Below the pieces are notes generated by a model, which had not been told where the DNA came from, did not search any database, and saw only the letters and a program-made list of their open reading frames with translations. The position numbers were made by a program, and so were the translations under genes. This document shows positions 10,948 to 21,800 of a stretch of 64,000 nt of DNA, piece after piece; the stretch's first letter is position 1, and the number at the start of each line of letters is the position of its first letter. The DNA is from Asterochloris sp. CNOR1 (lineage: Eukaryota; Chlorophyta; Trebouxiophyceae; Trebouxiales; Trebouxiaceae). Location: the NCBI GenBank assembly GCA_963969365.1, contig OZ017746.1:3658001-3722000 (forward strand). Direction: 5' to 3'.

Positions 10948-13606
10948 ATGAGATTCCATTGGCATGTAGAAGCTGGCCTGAGTGCATGGATGCCCGCCAC
11001 AGGACCCGATGATCAGCATAGAGAGACTGGTGTGAGGACTGTTGCAGCAGAGATAGAGGTAAGATCCTGGAGGTGTCTGAGAGCTGTGGCATCCTGCCAC
11101 GAGATGAAGCTCATCAGAGTTCTCACCTGCGGCTGCAGTACTCAGGAGCAGGTGGACAAAAGGAGACACTACCAGCCCTTTTTGACCTGCCCAAGGGCTA
11201 CTTGACAGCAACAAACGTGACCTTCGTCTCTGTACACCTTGCCAGGGGCAATCGCTGAGCTCAAGCAGACTGCCAGACCTTCTGTGACCCCATGCACTAC
11301 TGCTGCAGATGAAGCAGGTGGGCATCATCCTCGGCCATGACATTGAGGCTCATGAGTGGAAGGGGCCCCTCATGTCCGAGCTGGCACACTCGCTTGCAGC
11401 ACAAGGTGCGCTCCCAGATTGCTGCCCACAAACCAGCTGCTACTCCGGTGCCAGTGGGTCTGGACCACCTGGTCAGCCGCGGGTGGACAGCTCTTCCGGC
11501 ACTACGCCTTGTTGATGGCATGTGTCCAGGCTCAGCTTCTGCTGCAGGGTTTGTTGTGGGGCGCTACTGCTGTCGCACCTTTGAGGTCAAGCGGCGGCAG
11601 ATGTATGAGAAGGCACTGGACGCCCTGGCCACCAGCCCTGTGGCCAGGGGAGTCAACCGCTGGCTGCTGGCAGGTGATCAGGACACCATCACAAGCAGCT
11701 GGCTCTGGCGCAAAGAGCTTCTCTGGGTCCTGCTGGCTTTGCATGATCACCTGTTGGTACCTGATGAGGCAGAGAGCTGGCTCCCCAGCCAACATGATCC
11801 TGCCAGCTGCATTAGCTGGCACAGGCTGGCTAAGCTTGCCTGCTGACATGCCCCAGCTCCCCTCAGTGTGCAGCGCAGCTGTGCTCAGGCCGTCCCAGAC
11901 GGGACCTTGACTGACTTGCAGACTGGATGCTGGTGCATTTGCATGAGTGAGGGCGGCAGAGGTTGCTCTGCCAGGGCAGGCCAGGCATGCCACCACCTGC
12001 ATGCCGGGTGCAGGCATTGGCAATGGTGCCAGGGTGGCTGCAGTGGTCAGCCAGCTGTGCCGGGGCGTGAAGGCGGGGGTGGCCCTCATGTCCTACCCTG
12101 TGAATGAGGCCATGCCCACGCATGTCGGCATGAAGCGCAGTGCAGATGAAAGCAATGAGGGGGGGGACAACTCAGTGAGGCCAGCCTCTCCTATGCTGCA
12201 TGCTGCTCATCTCTGCAGGCCTTGTAGATGTGATAGTAGCAGGCAGGAGCTGCCCCCTGCTCTGCATTGACTACTGGTGCACCGGTGCGGGCGCTTGTAC
12301 TTTGCCTGTCCATGATGCCCCTCTGGCAGACGCTCCAGCGATCTCCGCCAGCTGCCCCGGCATCGCTTCATTCCGTCAGCATGCTGCTGTCACTGCCACA
12401 TGCTGGCTGGCCACCTTCACTCTTGTGTCTCAGACATGATGTGTGTGAGCTGACAGCGCAAGCTGTGCCTGCAGGAGGGCCCCCTGGTCAGCCTAGAGGT
12501 CCCCACACTGTTTGTGTCCACCAAGCAGGACCCCCATGCAGGCAGTTTGTTGATGGTGCGGAGCAGGATGAGGCGAGCGCCAGACGTGCGGCTGGAGGTG
12601 CTGGAGGTGGGTACAGCAACCAACACTCACTAAATACAGTGCCGCTTGTGCTTGTACGGCATCTCCGCCCCGGTACACGCTGTGTGCAGGCAGCAAGATG
12701 CTTTGTAGGCAGCGAGCCTGCGCAACTGCCCAAGCTGCTGGTTTGATCGCGTGCCCATGCTGGCTGCATTCTGTCATTGGCAACCCATAACAAAATTTGA
12801 CAATATGCCCACTTCTGCAGGGTTCCTCAGCAAGCTTCAGTCCAGAAACCCTGCCCCAGCTGTCAGCAGTACTGTTGAAGTTCGCTCAGGCCCTGAATGA
12901 CAGCAGCCTCGACGCCTGCGGCCTGCACAAGCCCCCAGCCCCGCCGCCAGAGCCAGTCACCCAGGTGCCTCCTGTGCAGCGGCTCCCTGGCAGCCCGCCA
13001 GGGGGGCCTCCGGCAGCCAAGCGTCCGCACAGCAGCGCTGTGGCCAGTATGCCTGTCAGCTTGCTGGGCGCAGGCTCTGTGCAGGCTGCACCTAGCTCCG
13101 CAGTGTCCCAAAATGCGGCAACAGGCAATGGGTGGGGTGCTGCAGCCCCCCGCAGCAACACAGAGAGCCAAGCCTCCATGCTTTGGGCTGGCAGGCAGAA
13201 CATTGGTGCGGCGTCCCTGGGGGAACCAAGAGGCTCATATGAGACCAGCATGGGCCCTGCAGGTCTGGCAGGAGTCAGCCAGGCAGGGCCCAACACTTTT
13301 GAGCTGCAGCAAGGGGTCTCCAGGCCACTTCATTTCCCGCTTTCGCAGCCTAACCTGGTACAGGCGCCTGCATCTGCTGGCCCTCAGCCTATGTACCCAA
13401 TCAGTCAGGCAGGAGCTCCCCAACGCATGGGTCACTCAGGCCCGCAGCAAGTCCAGCAGCCCGCAAACTTCTCAATTGCAAATTTCAATGTGCAGCCTGG
13501 GAGTCTGCAGCAACAGAGACCTCCACAGGCGTTTCAAATGCCCATTTCAGGCTCTCAGTTGCCTCATGACATCTTCAACAATCTGTCGCAAGGACAGCAG
13601 TTGTGA
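10948..13606 (+). CDS. Alpha/beta-hydrolase fold protein, KANSL3/TEX30-like, with disordered Pro/Gln-rich tail
   Basis: Exon 1 is 10948 to about 11058 (MRFHWHVEAGLSAW). The next exon gives YSGAGGQKETLPALFDLPKG and YLTATN, then VGIILGHDIEAHEWKGPLMS with ELAHSLAAQ, the first strand and oxyanion region of the KANL3/TEX30 hydrolase fold. It is followed by FVVGRYCCRTFEVKRRQMYE with KALDAL, the conserved RYxxxxFExKRR-like block. The nucleophile-elbow position reads GIGNGARVAAVVSQL: Asn stands where active hydrolases have Ser. A later strand is VPTLFVSTKQDPH. The large last exon, from about 12820, is rich in Pro, Ser, Gln and Gly and looks disordered (GSSASFSPETLPQLSAVLLK at its start). KANSL3-type proteins act as scaffolds in the NSL histone-acetyltransferase complex; a similar non-enzymatic role is inferred here. 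Confidence 0.65.
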
Positions 13607-13646
13607 GAGCCAGATGAAATGACAATGAAATCAGCAGCCACTGCGT

Positions 13647-15152
13647 TCACTTGTTAATCCAGTAGATGAGAATCAGTAGTGTACACACTACTACAACACT
13701 AAAAAGTATGATGGTATCCTGCAGAGCAGAGAGCACACCCCTCAGGGTGCCATTTGTTACTGCACAGCTCAAAACAGCCAGGCACACTTGAGGGCTGATG
13801 GCAGGCCTCACTTTTGACTTCTTTCGCCGCACAGCGTTGAGAACAGCATTGACTGCTGGGAACTTTGAGCCCAGCGTGACCACTTTGTCGCCAATGTTCT
13901 CAAACAAGTTGCTTTGCTCCTTGACATTGCCTGCCACGGCGTTTGCTGTGCCCATCACGTCATCCAGCTGCACCCAGGGACAGCACAGTGTCAAGACAAA
14001 TGGAGTCATGCTCTTCACATGGTCCGAGTCATGCAGCCCTTCACGCATGGCGCCAGCAGATGGGTCCACAGCTTTAGTTACAGCGGACGGGCTCGCACAT
14101 GAGGCCGGCAGGCCCGCTGGACCATTTCAACAATCTGAGCACCTGCCACCCCACTGCTTTGACTGGCCAAAGGCAGAGCTCAAACGCACCGCCTGATGGG
14201 CCCCGCCGATCTGGCCCCGCTCCCTCAGCAGAGCGCTGGACGTGCTCTGCGCATTGGCCCCCAGCAGGCTGCTGCGCTCTGAGGCGCCAGACATCAGGGT
14301 GGCACGATCCTGAGCTGCGCCCAGTGCGCTTTTGTGGCGACGAAACTCCTGTAGCCACAGCACAAAGCTCAAGACAGGCCTGCCTTCATGCCGAAACAGC
14401 TGTCCAGCAGCTGTCAATGCTGTCACCCTCTGCAATCCTTCAGCAGCAAGCACCTGGTGTGCGCCACAACGCTTTCCCCTAGCCAGACAATTTGGGTGCC
14501 ATTCTATGACCGCCTTCTGGCAGCTCTCTCGGCAAGCCATGCCAGCTGGCAACAAGGCGCTCACGCAAGCAGTTCCGCAGCTGCAATTGTGCCACTGCCT
14601 GCAGACCTGGCCAAGCTGCTCACTGCACACCTGAGTGTAGTCCCGCAGGATCTCTCTGTGCCTGACGAGGGTGTGGGAGCGTGAATCGTTGCTGCCACTC
14701 AGCGCACTGCTGAGCCTGTCATTCACATCTGCTAGCCGGGCCAGTAGGGCCTCAATATCTGCAGTCTTTGTTTGTGCTGCCTGCATGCACATTGCATTGC
14801 TCGTCATGTCCCTGAGATGCGACAGGCCCAGTCCTGGCAGCTCGAGGCTGCGCTGACACAGTCATCTCCCAAACATACACGGAAGCCCACCTGATCAGCT
14901 GCTAAGCCTGTGTCCCCCCGCGTGTACGTCTGGTCATATGTTGATGCCACACGGGCAAAGCTGACCAGCTTGGCATCCAGCTCAGCCTCTATTTTTCGGG
15001 CCTGCAGGACTTCAGCTTGTCAGCATACATGCCGGGGGTTCACATCTGCAGGGCACTGGCTGCATCCCCACCTCGCGCCTGCAGTCCTCCCAGAGTCCTG
15101 GAGCACTGCCAGTAGCCTTTGAGGGGATTGCCCCACCCTTTGGATATGCCAT
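13647..15152 (-). CDS. GOS1: Golgi Qb-SNARE GOS1 / GOSR1 (GOS28)
   Basis: Start ATG 15152-15150 gives MAYPKGGAIPSKATGSAPGL, then WEDCRRE, the usual GOS1 N-terminus. The next exons encode ELDAKLVSFARVASTYDQTY (about 14999-14892), DIEALLARLADVNDRLSSAL with SHTLVRHREILRDYTQ (about 14770-14640), and EFRRHKSALGAAQDRATLMS (about 14350-14190). The SNARE helix lies on the exon ending near 13811 (LDDVMGTANAVAGNVKEQSN, LFENIGDKVVTLGSKFPAVN). The last exon is a tail anchor, DTIILFSVVVVCTLLILIYW, then INK and TGA. This is the arrangement of GOS1-type Qb-SNAREs for intra-Golgi and ER-Golgi transport. The stop codon is 40 bp from that of the convergent gene ending at 13606, so the 3' UTRs must overlap or be very short. 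Confidence 0.9.
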
Positions 15153-15348
15153 GGCCACTTTTCCTGTTGACAGAAGGTCTGTCATGGGCTCATCTAGGCA
15201 AGGCCGGATCTCACTCCATCAGTGGACCCATGAGATTGTAGACGGTGGTGCAAGCCCAGAGCAGGGGTGCGCCGGCGGGTGCTAGACGAGGCAAACAACT
15301 GACCTAGACCAGAGTAAGTGCGGCTGAGGGCGCTGCAGAAGGAGCAGC

Positions 15349-17484
15349 ATGGGTGAGTCCTTGCGTGATCCGATTGCCTCCTGCCCTACCCCTGGGCATG
15401 GAGGCCGCCATGCGCACTGCTGCTGGGCTTGGCTTTTTGGCCTGAAATCCCAGGGGCTGTTGTGCAGGTATCTCTCGGGATTCCCTGCACAAGAGACGAG
15501 AGACTGGTGGAAAGCAGAACAAGTGGCGCAAGAAGAGGAAGTAAGCGCTCTTGCTGCTGTGGTCATGGACCGGTGGTTGCCAGCAGCAGTAGTCCTTGCC
15601 TGCAATCTGCAACCAGCAGTGGCTGCATAGTACCTTGCCGGTTCTGTCTGCTGGTCTGCAACCTGCATTGGCTGCGTAAGTAACTTTGTTTGGTGAGCAG
15701 GCAGGAAACTGGCAGGTACTCAGGCTGTCTTGAAGGGCATGAGTAGGGCCATTCACCTGACGGGAGCAGCAGACCTGCAATCAGCTGTGACAACCTGCAC
15801 TGTTGCCTTTCTGAGCTGAGCTGGCTGCCCCCATGCAGGTATGAGCTGGGCCGCCAGCCTGCCATGACAAAGCTGTCCAGCAATGTCACAGTCAGGCGCG
15901 TGCGCGTAAGAGGCGGCAACTTCAAGTTCAGGGCCCTGCGCCTGGACTCTGGCAATTTCTCATGGGGCTCAGAGGTCAGTGAGGGCTGGCAGGCTGATTT
16001 GCTCAGTGGCAGCTTCCATGGTCTGTGTTGCTGCACACGCAGCATTGCCCCTGAAAATTGCAAATCTTGCGCGCCTGCAGACAGCCGCTGGAGCAGCTGA
16101 ATGCTTGAGTGAAATTGCCTAGCTGGTGAGCAGTGCTCTCTTGTCCCAGCTTGCTGACTGCCATACTTGTGTGCTGTAGGCTGTGTCAAGGAAGACACGT
16201 GTCCTGGATGTGGTTTACAATGCCTCTAACAACGAGCTGGTGAGCTTGGAGCCAGCATACATTGTGCTGCAGCATTGGATATGCCTTTGCTAACCAATCC
16301 AAGGCTTTTGCACTCCCAGCCTGCTGCCACTGCACATCGCGTGGAATGTCGGGGCCCACACCTCACGCCTTATCCTGTGTTGTCAATCTCTTGCAGGTGC
16401 GCACACAGACGCTGGTGAAGAATGCCATTGTGCAGATTGATGCTACCCCTTTCAAGCAGTGGTACAGCCAGCACTATGGGCTTGAGGTCGGCTTGAAGAA
16501 GAAGCTGGGGGCTGCCAATGTCCCAGGGACAGAGGCACAGGTGGGTCAGGGTTGCACCGCTGTGCAGCTGGCCATCGTCAGGGACCTTGGCAGCTGGGTT
16601 CTGCATGCGCTGCCGGTCCCTAATCAGGCAGGCCAGGCCTGAAATTCTCAAGGGCTGGTTCCTTTCACATGTGCACCTTCATGTGCTGAGTGCTCACGAG
16701 GGGGCCACGCAGCACCCTAGGCGGTCAATCGTGTATGCCTCATGGTGGGAGAGTCCTGGGTGTTAGCTGCACCCACCAAGCAGGCAGCAACACCTGCTGG
16801 CATCTGAACAACTCAGGGTCAACCCACCTCCACATATGGGGAGTAGGGGCGAGTAGGGCCTGTATTGGCCAATCTGCACAAGTACACGCAGCTCGCAGTT
16901 GTCCCCCTGTCAATGGTGCCTTACTGCGGCTCACAGGTTACTGCGGCCCTCACAGGGTGAGCACAGCTGGCAGGTGCAGGAGACTGACTGTACTGCTGAG
17001 CAAATGCATGTTGGACTTGCCCGTCATGCACTTCACAGGCTTGTGTCTCATCCTGTCTGCAGGTGGAGGAGAAGAAGGCGTCAGGGCACGTAAAGCGCAA
17101 GATGAAGCTGCGCGATGCCTCCCGCAAGCTGGACCAGCACCTGGATGACCAATTTGCCACTGGGCGCCTGTATGCCTGCATCAGCTCTCGCCCCGGCCAG
17201 TGCGGACGGTGCGATGGCTACATCCTGGAGGGCAAGTGAGTGCCCCTCCATCATTGTGACAAGCCTAGGCTATGGTGCAGGGTGGCAAAGATAGCTTTGC
17301 AACGCTGTCTCTGGTGACCAGCATAGGCTGCCCTGGCCTCACCCTAGCAGTGACAGCTTGGTGTTGCTGCACTCTTCTTGTGGCTGCCAGCGCTCTGTGC
17401 TGAAGGTGGGTTGTGTTCATCTGCAGGGAGCTTGAGTTCTACACCAGGAGGATGGCGAGGAAGAAGGGGAAGGCAGTCATCTAA
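15349..17484 (+). CDS. RPS8: 40S ribosomal protein S8 (eS8)
   Basis: The first coding exon is only ATGG (15349-15352); splicing to 15468 gives [20 protein letters not shown], the conserved eS8 N-terminus. Exon 15839-15974 reads [20 protein letters not shown] and [20 protein letters not shown]. Further exons read [18 protein letters not shown], then [40 protein letters not shown], and [20 protein letters not shown] ending [15 protein letters not shown] with TAA at 17482-17484. Total length is about 210 residues, normal for eS8. It is a component of the cytosolic small subunit. It is divergent from GOS1 with 196 bp between starts. At least six introns were seen. Confidence 0.95.
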
Positions 17485-17873
17485 TTGACCTTTTTGAATG
17501 CAGCCCCTGTAAAGCACCAGGAAGCATCGCCCACCGGACGCATAGAACCAGGCTGCCTGGATTGGGGATCTTGTCTGAATGACCCCGAAGAGTATGTTGC
17601 TTGTCCCTGGGCTTCTAAATCTTGGCCCAAGTGTTAACAAGCTGCTCGCTTTGCGAAGCCTATGGGCGAGTCCGGGCGCCTGGCAAGTCATCAGGATGCA
17701 GCACGTCTCCTGCTAAGCCCTCACCATTCTCACCTTTTCCATCCTCTAGGGACAGGGACGCATTGGTTGCGTGCTCAGCGAAGGCCTGGTGCCTGGTGCT
17801 AACACCATTAGCAGCAGAGATAGTAGTCATTTGATCCATCTCAGGAGGTTCTAGCATCAGGAGAGAGATCAAC
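17485..17873. other. Intergenic spacer between eS8 and the MPC1-like exon
   Basis: 389 bp between the eS8 stop and the ATG at 17874, same strand. It contains a minus-strand open frame (17660-17887), which I regard as chance. No RNA gene or repeat was seen; it should hold the eS8 3' UTR and the promoter of the next gene. Confidence 0.5.
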
Positions 17874-18574
17874 ATGTCAGGCAGCATGGGCAGCTTTGCA
17901 GCACGGGCGCGCGCCTACCTACAAGGGCCCACTGGTCAGGCGCACACTGCCGGGCGCCGGTCAGAACCTCACAGCACCTCAGGGGAGGACTAATTGCTTG
18001 TGGCCTGCTGCAGGGATGAAAACAGTGCATTTCTGGGCGCCAGTGGCCAACTGGACCATCCCTGTGGCAGTGAGCATGCTTATCTCAATTGCACCATTCT
18101 GCTTGATGCATTCGGCTTGTCAATTGCAGCGATGAAGCTTATGAAGCATGCTGTCGCCTTGCTGCAGGCCATCTATGATTCCCAGAAGCCTGCAGAGCTC
18201 CTCAGCCTCAATATGACAGGCGTACTCTGTGTGTACAGGTGTGCCTGCCACACTGGGCACCACTGCAAACCTCTGCTTGTCATGCGCCTGGCCTGTCTGA
18301 CATCATCTCATCTCAGCATATGCAGCTTGCTGCCTGTGCTGATGGCCTCAGCAAGACAGGCTTGGGCGCATAACGGGCACAGAAATCAAGCTGCACAGCC
18401 AGCCAGACCTGTGCTCTCTCTGTGCGCTGCAGTGCGCTGTTCATGCGCTTCGCATTGGCCATCCGGCCGCAGAACCCCCTTCTATTTGCCTGTCACCTGA
18501 CCAACGAGGTGGTGCAGCTCAATCAGCTGCGGCGGTGCCTCAATGCCAAGTCCAGCTTGGCCGTGTCCAGCAGG
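17874..18574 (+). CDS. Mitochondrial pyruvate carrier 1 (MPC1)-like module, 5' part of an apparent fusion gene
   Basis: Four exons (17874-17934, 18014-18069, 18168-18238, 18433-18574) join in phase to about 110 residues, the usual full MPC1 length. Family signatures are TVHFWAPVANWTIPVA (the HFWGPxANW motif), the AIYDSQKPAELLSLNMTGVL helix, ALFMRFALAIRPQNPLLFAC (the MRFAxxxxPxNxLLxACH block) and HLTNEVVQLNQLRR. MPC1 pairs with MPC2 in the inner mitochondrial membrane to import pyruvate. There is no stop codon at the expected end: after AGG a GTGAGA donor splices in phase 0 to the first exon of the NADH dehydrogenase at 18865. Without that splice the frame runs on to a stop at 18701-18703, adding a low-complexity tail. 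I infer one transcript with the next entry; a separate MPC1 with a retained intron is the alternative. Confidence 0.75.
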
Positions 18575-18864
18575 GTGAGACATGCATGCCCCAACAGCCT
18601 CCTCTGTGAAGCAGGCCTGTGTGCAAGCCCCTGGGCTGCTCAGGGGAGGGGCCTGCCCCTCTCAAGCATGGTGGCATGTGTTGCTGCAGCCAGGGCCCTT
18701 TAGGCACAAGCTGTTGCTGCAAGCCTGCAGCCTGTTCACAGGGTGGGGTCCCCTGGAACCCCAGCACTCGAAGCCGCATCAGGCATGCCGAGTCATGTGC
18801 GCATTTACTTATACCTGCACCAGCAGGGGCACTCCTTGATATGTAGCAGTGGTCTCTGCTGCAG

Positions 18865-21800
18865 GATGCCCCCATGAAGACTGCTGAGGGGTGCCCCAAG
18901 ACGCGGGTGGTCGTGCTGGGCTCAGGGTGGGGCGGCATGAGCTTCCTGCGCCAGCTGGACCCCACGCTCACCAAAGGTAGGCCTCTGCTGAAGCGCTGGC
19001 CTTTGTGGTGCATTGCAAGCGCCAGCTGCACTGCTTGCACCTTGCAGCGCTTGGGACCTGCTGTTGAACGGCTGGTACTAACCGAGTGCTGCCCTTGTCT
19101 GACGCTGTTGTTGGGTCGATTAAGGCTGGACATTACATGGGCCAGACTGGCTCGTCCTCTGCCTGCCACTCATGGCTTACCCTGCCTGCAAGAACTCATG
19201 CTCTGTGTTCACCCTGTGCCTGCAGCGGATGGCCAGTACGATGTGACGCTGGTGTCCCCGCGCAACTACTTTCTGTACACACCCCTGCTGCCCAGCTCAG
19301 CCACAGGGGCAGTGGAACCCCGCTCTATAGTGGACCCTGTGCGGCGGCACATCTCAGACCGGGTGAGTGCATGCCTGGGCTGCTGCTGGAACTGCACGAG
19401 ATGGCCAGGCCATTGTGGGCCTGTAGCAGGCCAGGCCACCTGCCTTCAGCAGGCACAGTTCCTTGCAGGGCCGCAAGCAGCATCCAGTCGGCACAGCGCT
19501 ATGCACTGGGCCCCATGCAGAGTGTGAGACACTAACCTCGTGTAAAAATAGAGCTTCCTCTAGTATGCTTGTGTATGCTGCTGCAGGGCAACTACTTTGA
19601 GGCGGCTGCAGTGGATGTGGACCATGACAAGCGACTGATTCGCTGCAAGTTCCCAAAGGAGTTCAAGGGTGGCCCGGAGGACAGCACACAGGAGTTCACA
19701 GTGCCTTATGACGTCCTGGTCTTTGCGGTGAGTGTTGGGGCCAGAATGTGCCGAGCATTTGTGGGGAAGGAGGCAGCAAGTGTGACGTTGGTCCCTGGTC
19801 TGGCGTAGTCCTGAAAATCACACATGAGCTGATAGTCCAGCATGGTGTACACACGCTGCCGCGCCCAAAAGCAATGCAGCAGTCGAGTGCCGGGCAAGCA
19901 CTGAGCGTAGCTGGTGTGCTTCAGCCCTCCTCGGTCAACTGCCTGCACCCCCATGCAGCTGTCAATGCCACTCTGGCTGCAGGTGGGTTCCGTAAACAAC
20001 ACCTTTGGCGTCCCCGGTGTGGAGGAGAACTGCTTATTCCTGAAGGACATGGAGCATGCTAAGGCCATCAGGCACCGTGTGAACCAGGCTTTTGAGCTGG
20101 CAGCCCTGCCGACCACCTCTCCAGCAGAGCGCGAGAGGCTGCTCACCTTTGTCATTGTGAGTGGTTGCACCTGTGCACACCAACAGCATGCTCACTGAGG
20201 AGAGCCGAGCCCACTTAGGAACACAAGTGTGCGCTGGCAGCAGTTGGGTGATGCTGCAGTGTTGAGCAGCTGGCTTGTTTGTGGCATTCTTTGTCTGGAG
20301 AGGTCTTTGCGTGGCAGTGACGCTCAGTTGTGTGCAGGTTGGAGGTGGCCCCACCGGTGTGGAGCTGGCAGCAGAGATCCACGACATGATTGCAGAGGAC
20401 ATGTCCAGCTACTTCCCCAACTTGAAGGTGCAGCCTGCTGCCTTGGCTCCTGCCAGTGTTGCCCGCTTGCAAGATCAGGCTGATGGGAGTTGCTCAAGCC
20501 CCAGCAATCGTGCAGCTGTTGCTTGCTGCTCATGATGTGGTGCTGCCTGCCACATGAGCGTGGCTCTCCTCCGCATGTGTAGGATGGTGCAGCAGCTGGG
20601 CTAGAGGTTGTGTGTCTACCTCAAACCAGAGGCACAGCTGGGGGCTGCTTCTTGCCTGTGCAAAGCCTCAAGGCACCAAGGGTGCTGAGGCCCGGCAGCA
20701 CACCCACTGAAGCCACGACTGCCACTGAAAAGGAACTTCATGCCTGCCTGCAGAAGCTGGCCAAGGTCAAGGTCATTGACACGCATGACCACATCCTTTC
20801 AGCATATGACAGGCAGATCGCCGTCTACGCCACAGAGCAGTTCAACAGGCAGGGCATCAACCTGGTGCTCAATTGCCGAGTGAGTCTGCTGCCAAGACCT
20901 GCCTGCACTCAGGTTGCCCTGCAGTTGATCCAATCTGCCGTCCTGCTTCTCTCTGTGGGTGATGAGCCACGCACCCCTGGCTTTCGGCACCTTAGCTGCT
21001 GGCATGCACAGGCTACCTGCTGCAGCCCACCTCTGATTTTCAAGGCACCCAAAGCCTGCTGCATTAAGGCCGGAGGGCCACAGCTTTAGCAACCTGCTGA
21101 CTGCCAAAGCAATGCTGTATAGGTGAATGCTGTGGAGCCAGGAGCGGTTGTTGTCACCCCAGGGGGGTCTGAAGTTCCAGAGAGGGTTGAGTATGGCACC
21201 TGCATCTGGACAACAGGCATCAAGATGCACCCCCTGACCCAGCAGATCATGGCCACCCTGCCAGGAGGTGGGTGCGTGCACAGTTGACGCATCAGCAGAT
21301 CTTTGTTGAATGGTTCAAGGCGCTGCCGGCCGGGAGGCGTTTGCCTGTTTTGGATGCCACATCCTTGTGTGGACAAGCTTGGGCATTGCCTTGCTCTGGC
21401 TTGGTTGTTTGCAAACGCCCTGCAGCCAGGGACGCTTTGACTGCCATGGTCTGAGGGAGCTGAGTCGTAAGCTGCTGCCCTGCAGCCAAGGAGCAGCACT
21501 GGCGTAGCCTGAAAACCAACAGCTACCTACAAGTCAAGGGCACAGATGGCAGCATCTTTGCTCTTGGCGACGCTGCAACCATCGACCAGGTGAGCATGCA
21601 TGCGACTGCTTGCAACAGTGCACGCAACTGGTAGGTGCTCCCTGCATCGTACGGCACCCTGCCGTTGCAGCTTCACTCTCCTTTTCGGCCGTCATGCGCC
21701 TCAATCCCTTCACCTTTCCAGGCTGCTACCCAGGCTCTCTGCACTGCAGTGCTCAGATCATGCACTGCTCTGCTGCAGGAGCACGCCCTGGCACATGCTG

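Noticed and set aside
10579-11343. Minus-strand open frame of 254 codons
   Set aside because: It contains the first exon of the mitochondrial S1 gene in its proximal part, but the rest crosses the divergent spacer and the opposite gene's exons. The real start is the Met at 10857.
18540-19169. Minus-strand open frame of 209 codons opposite the MPC1/NADH dehydrogenase junction
   Set aside because: No domain-like pattern; it covers conserved exons of the other strand in antisense and has no splice support.
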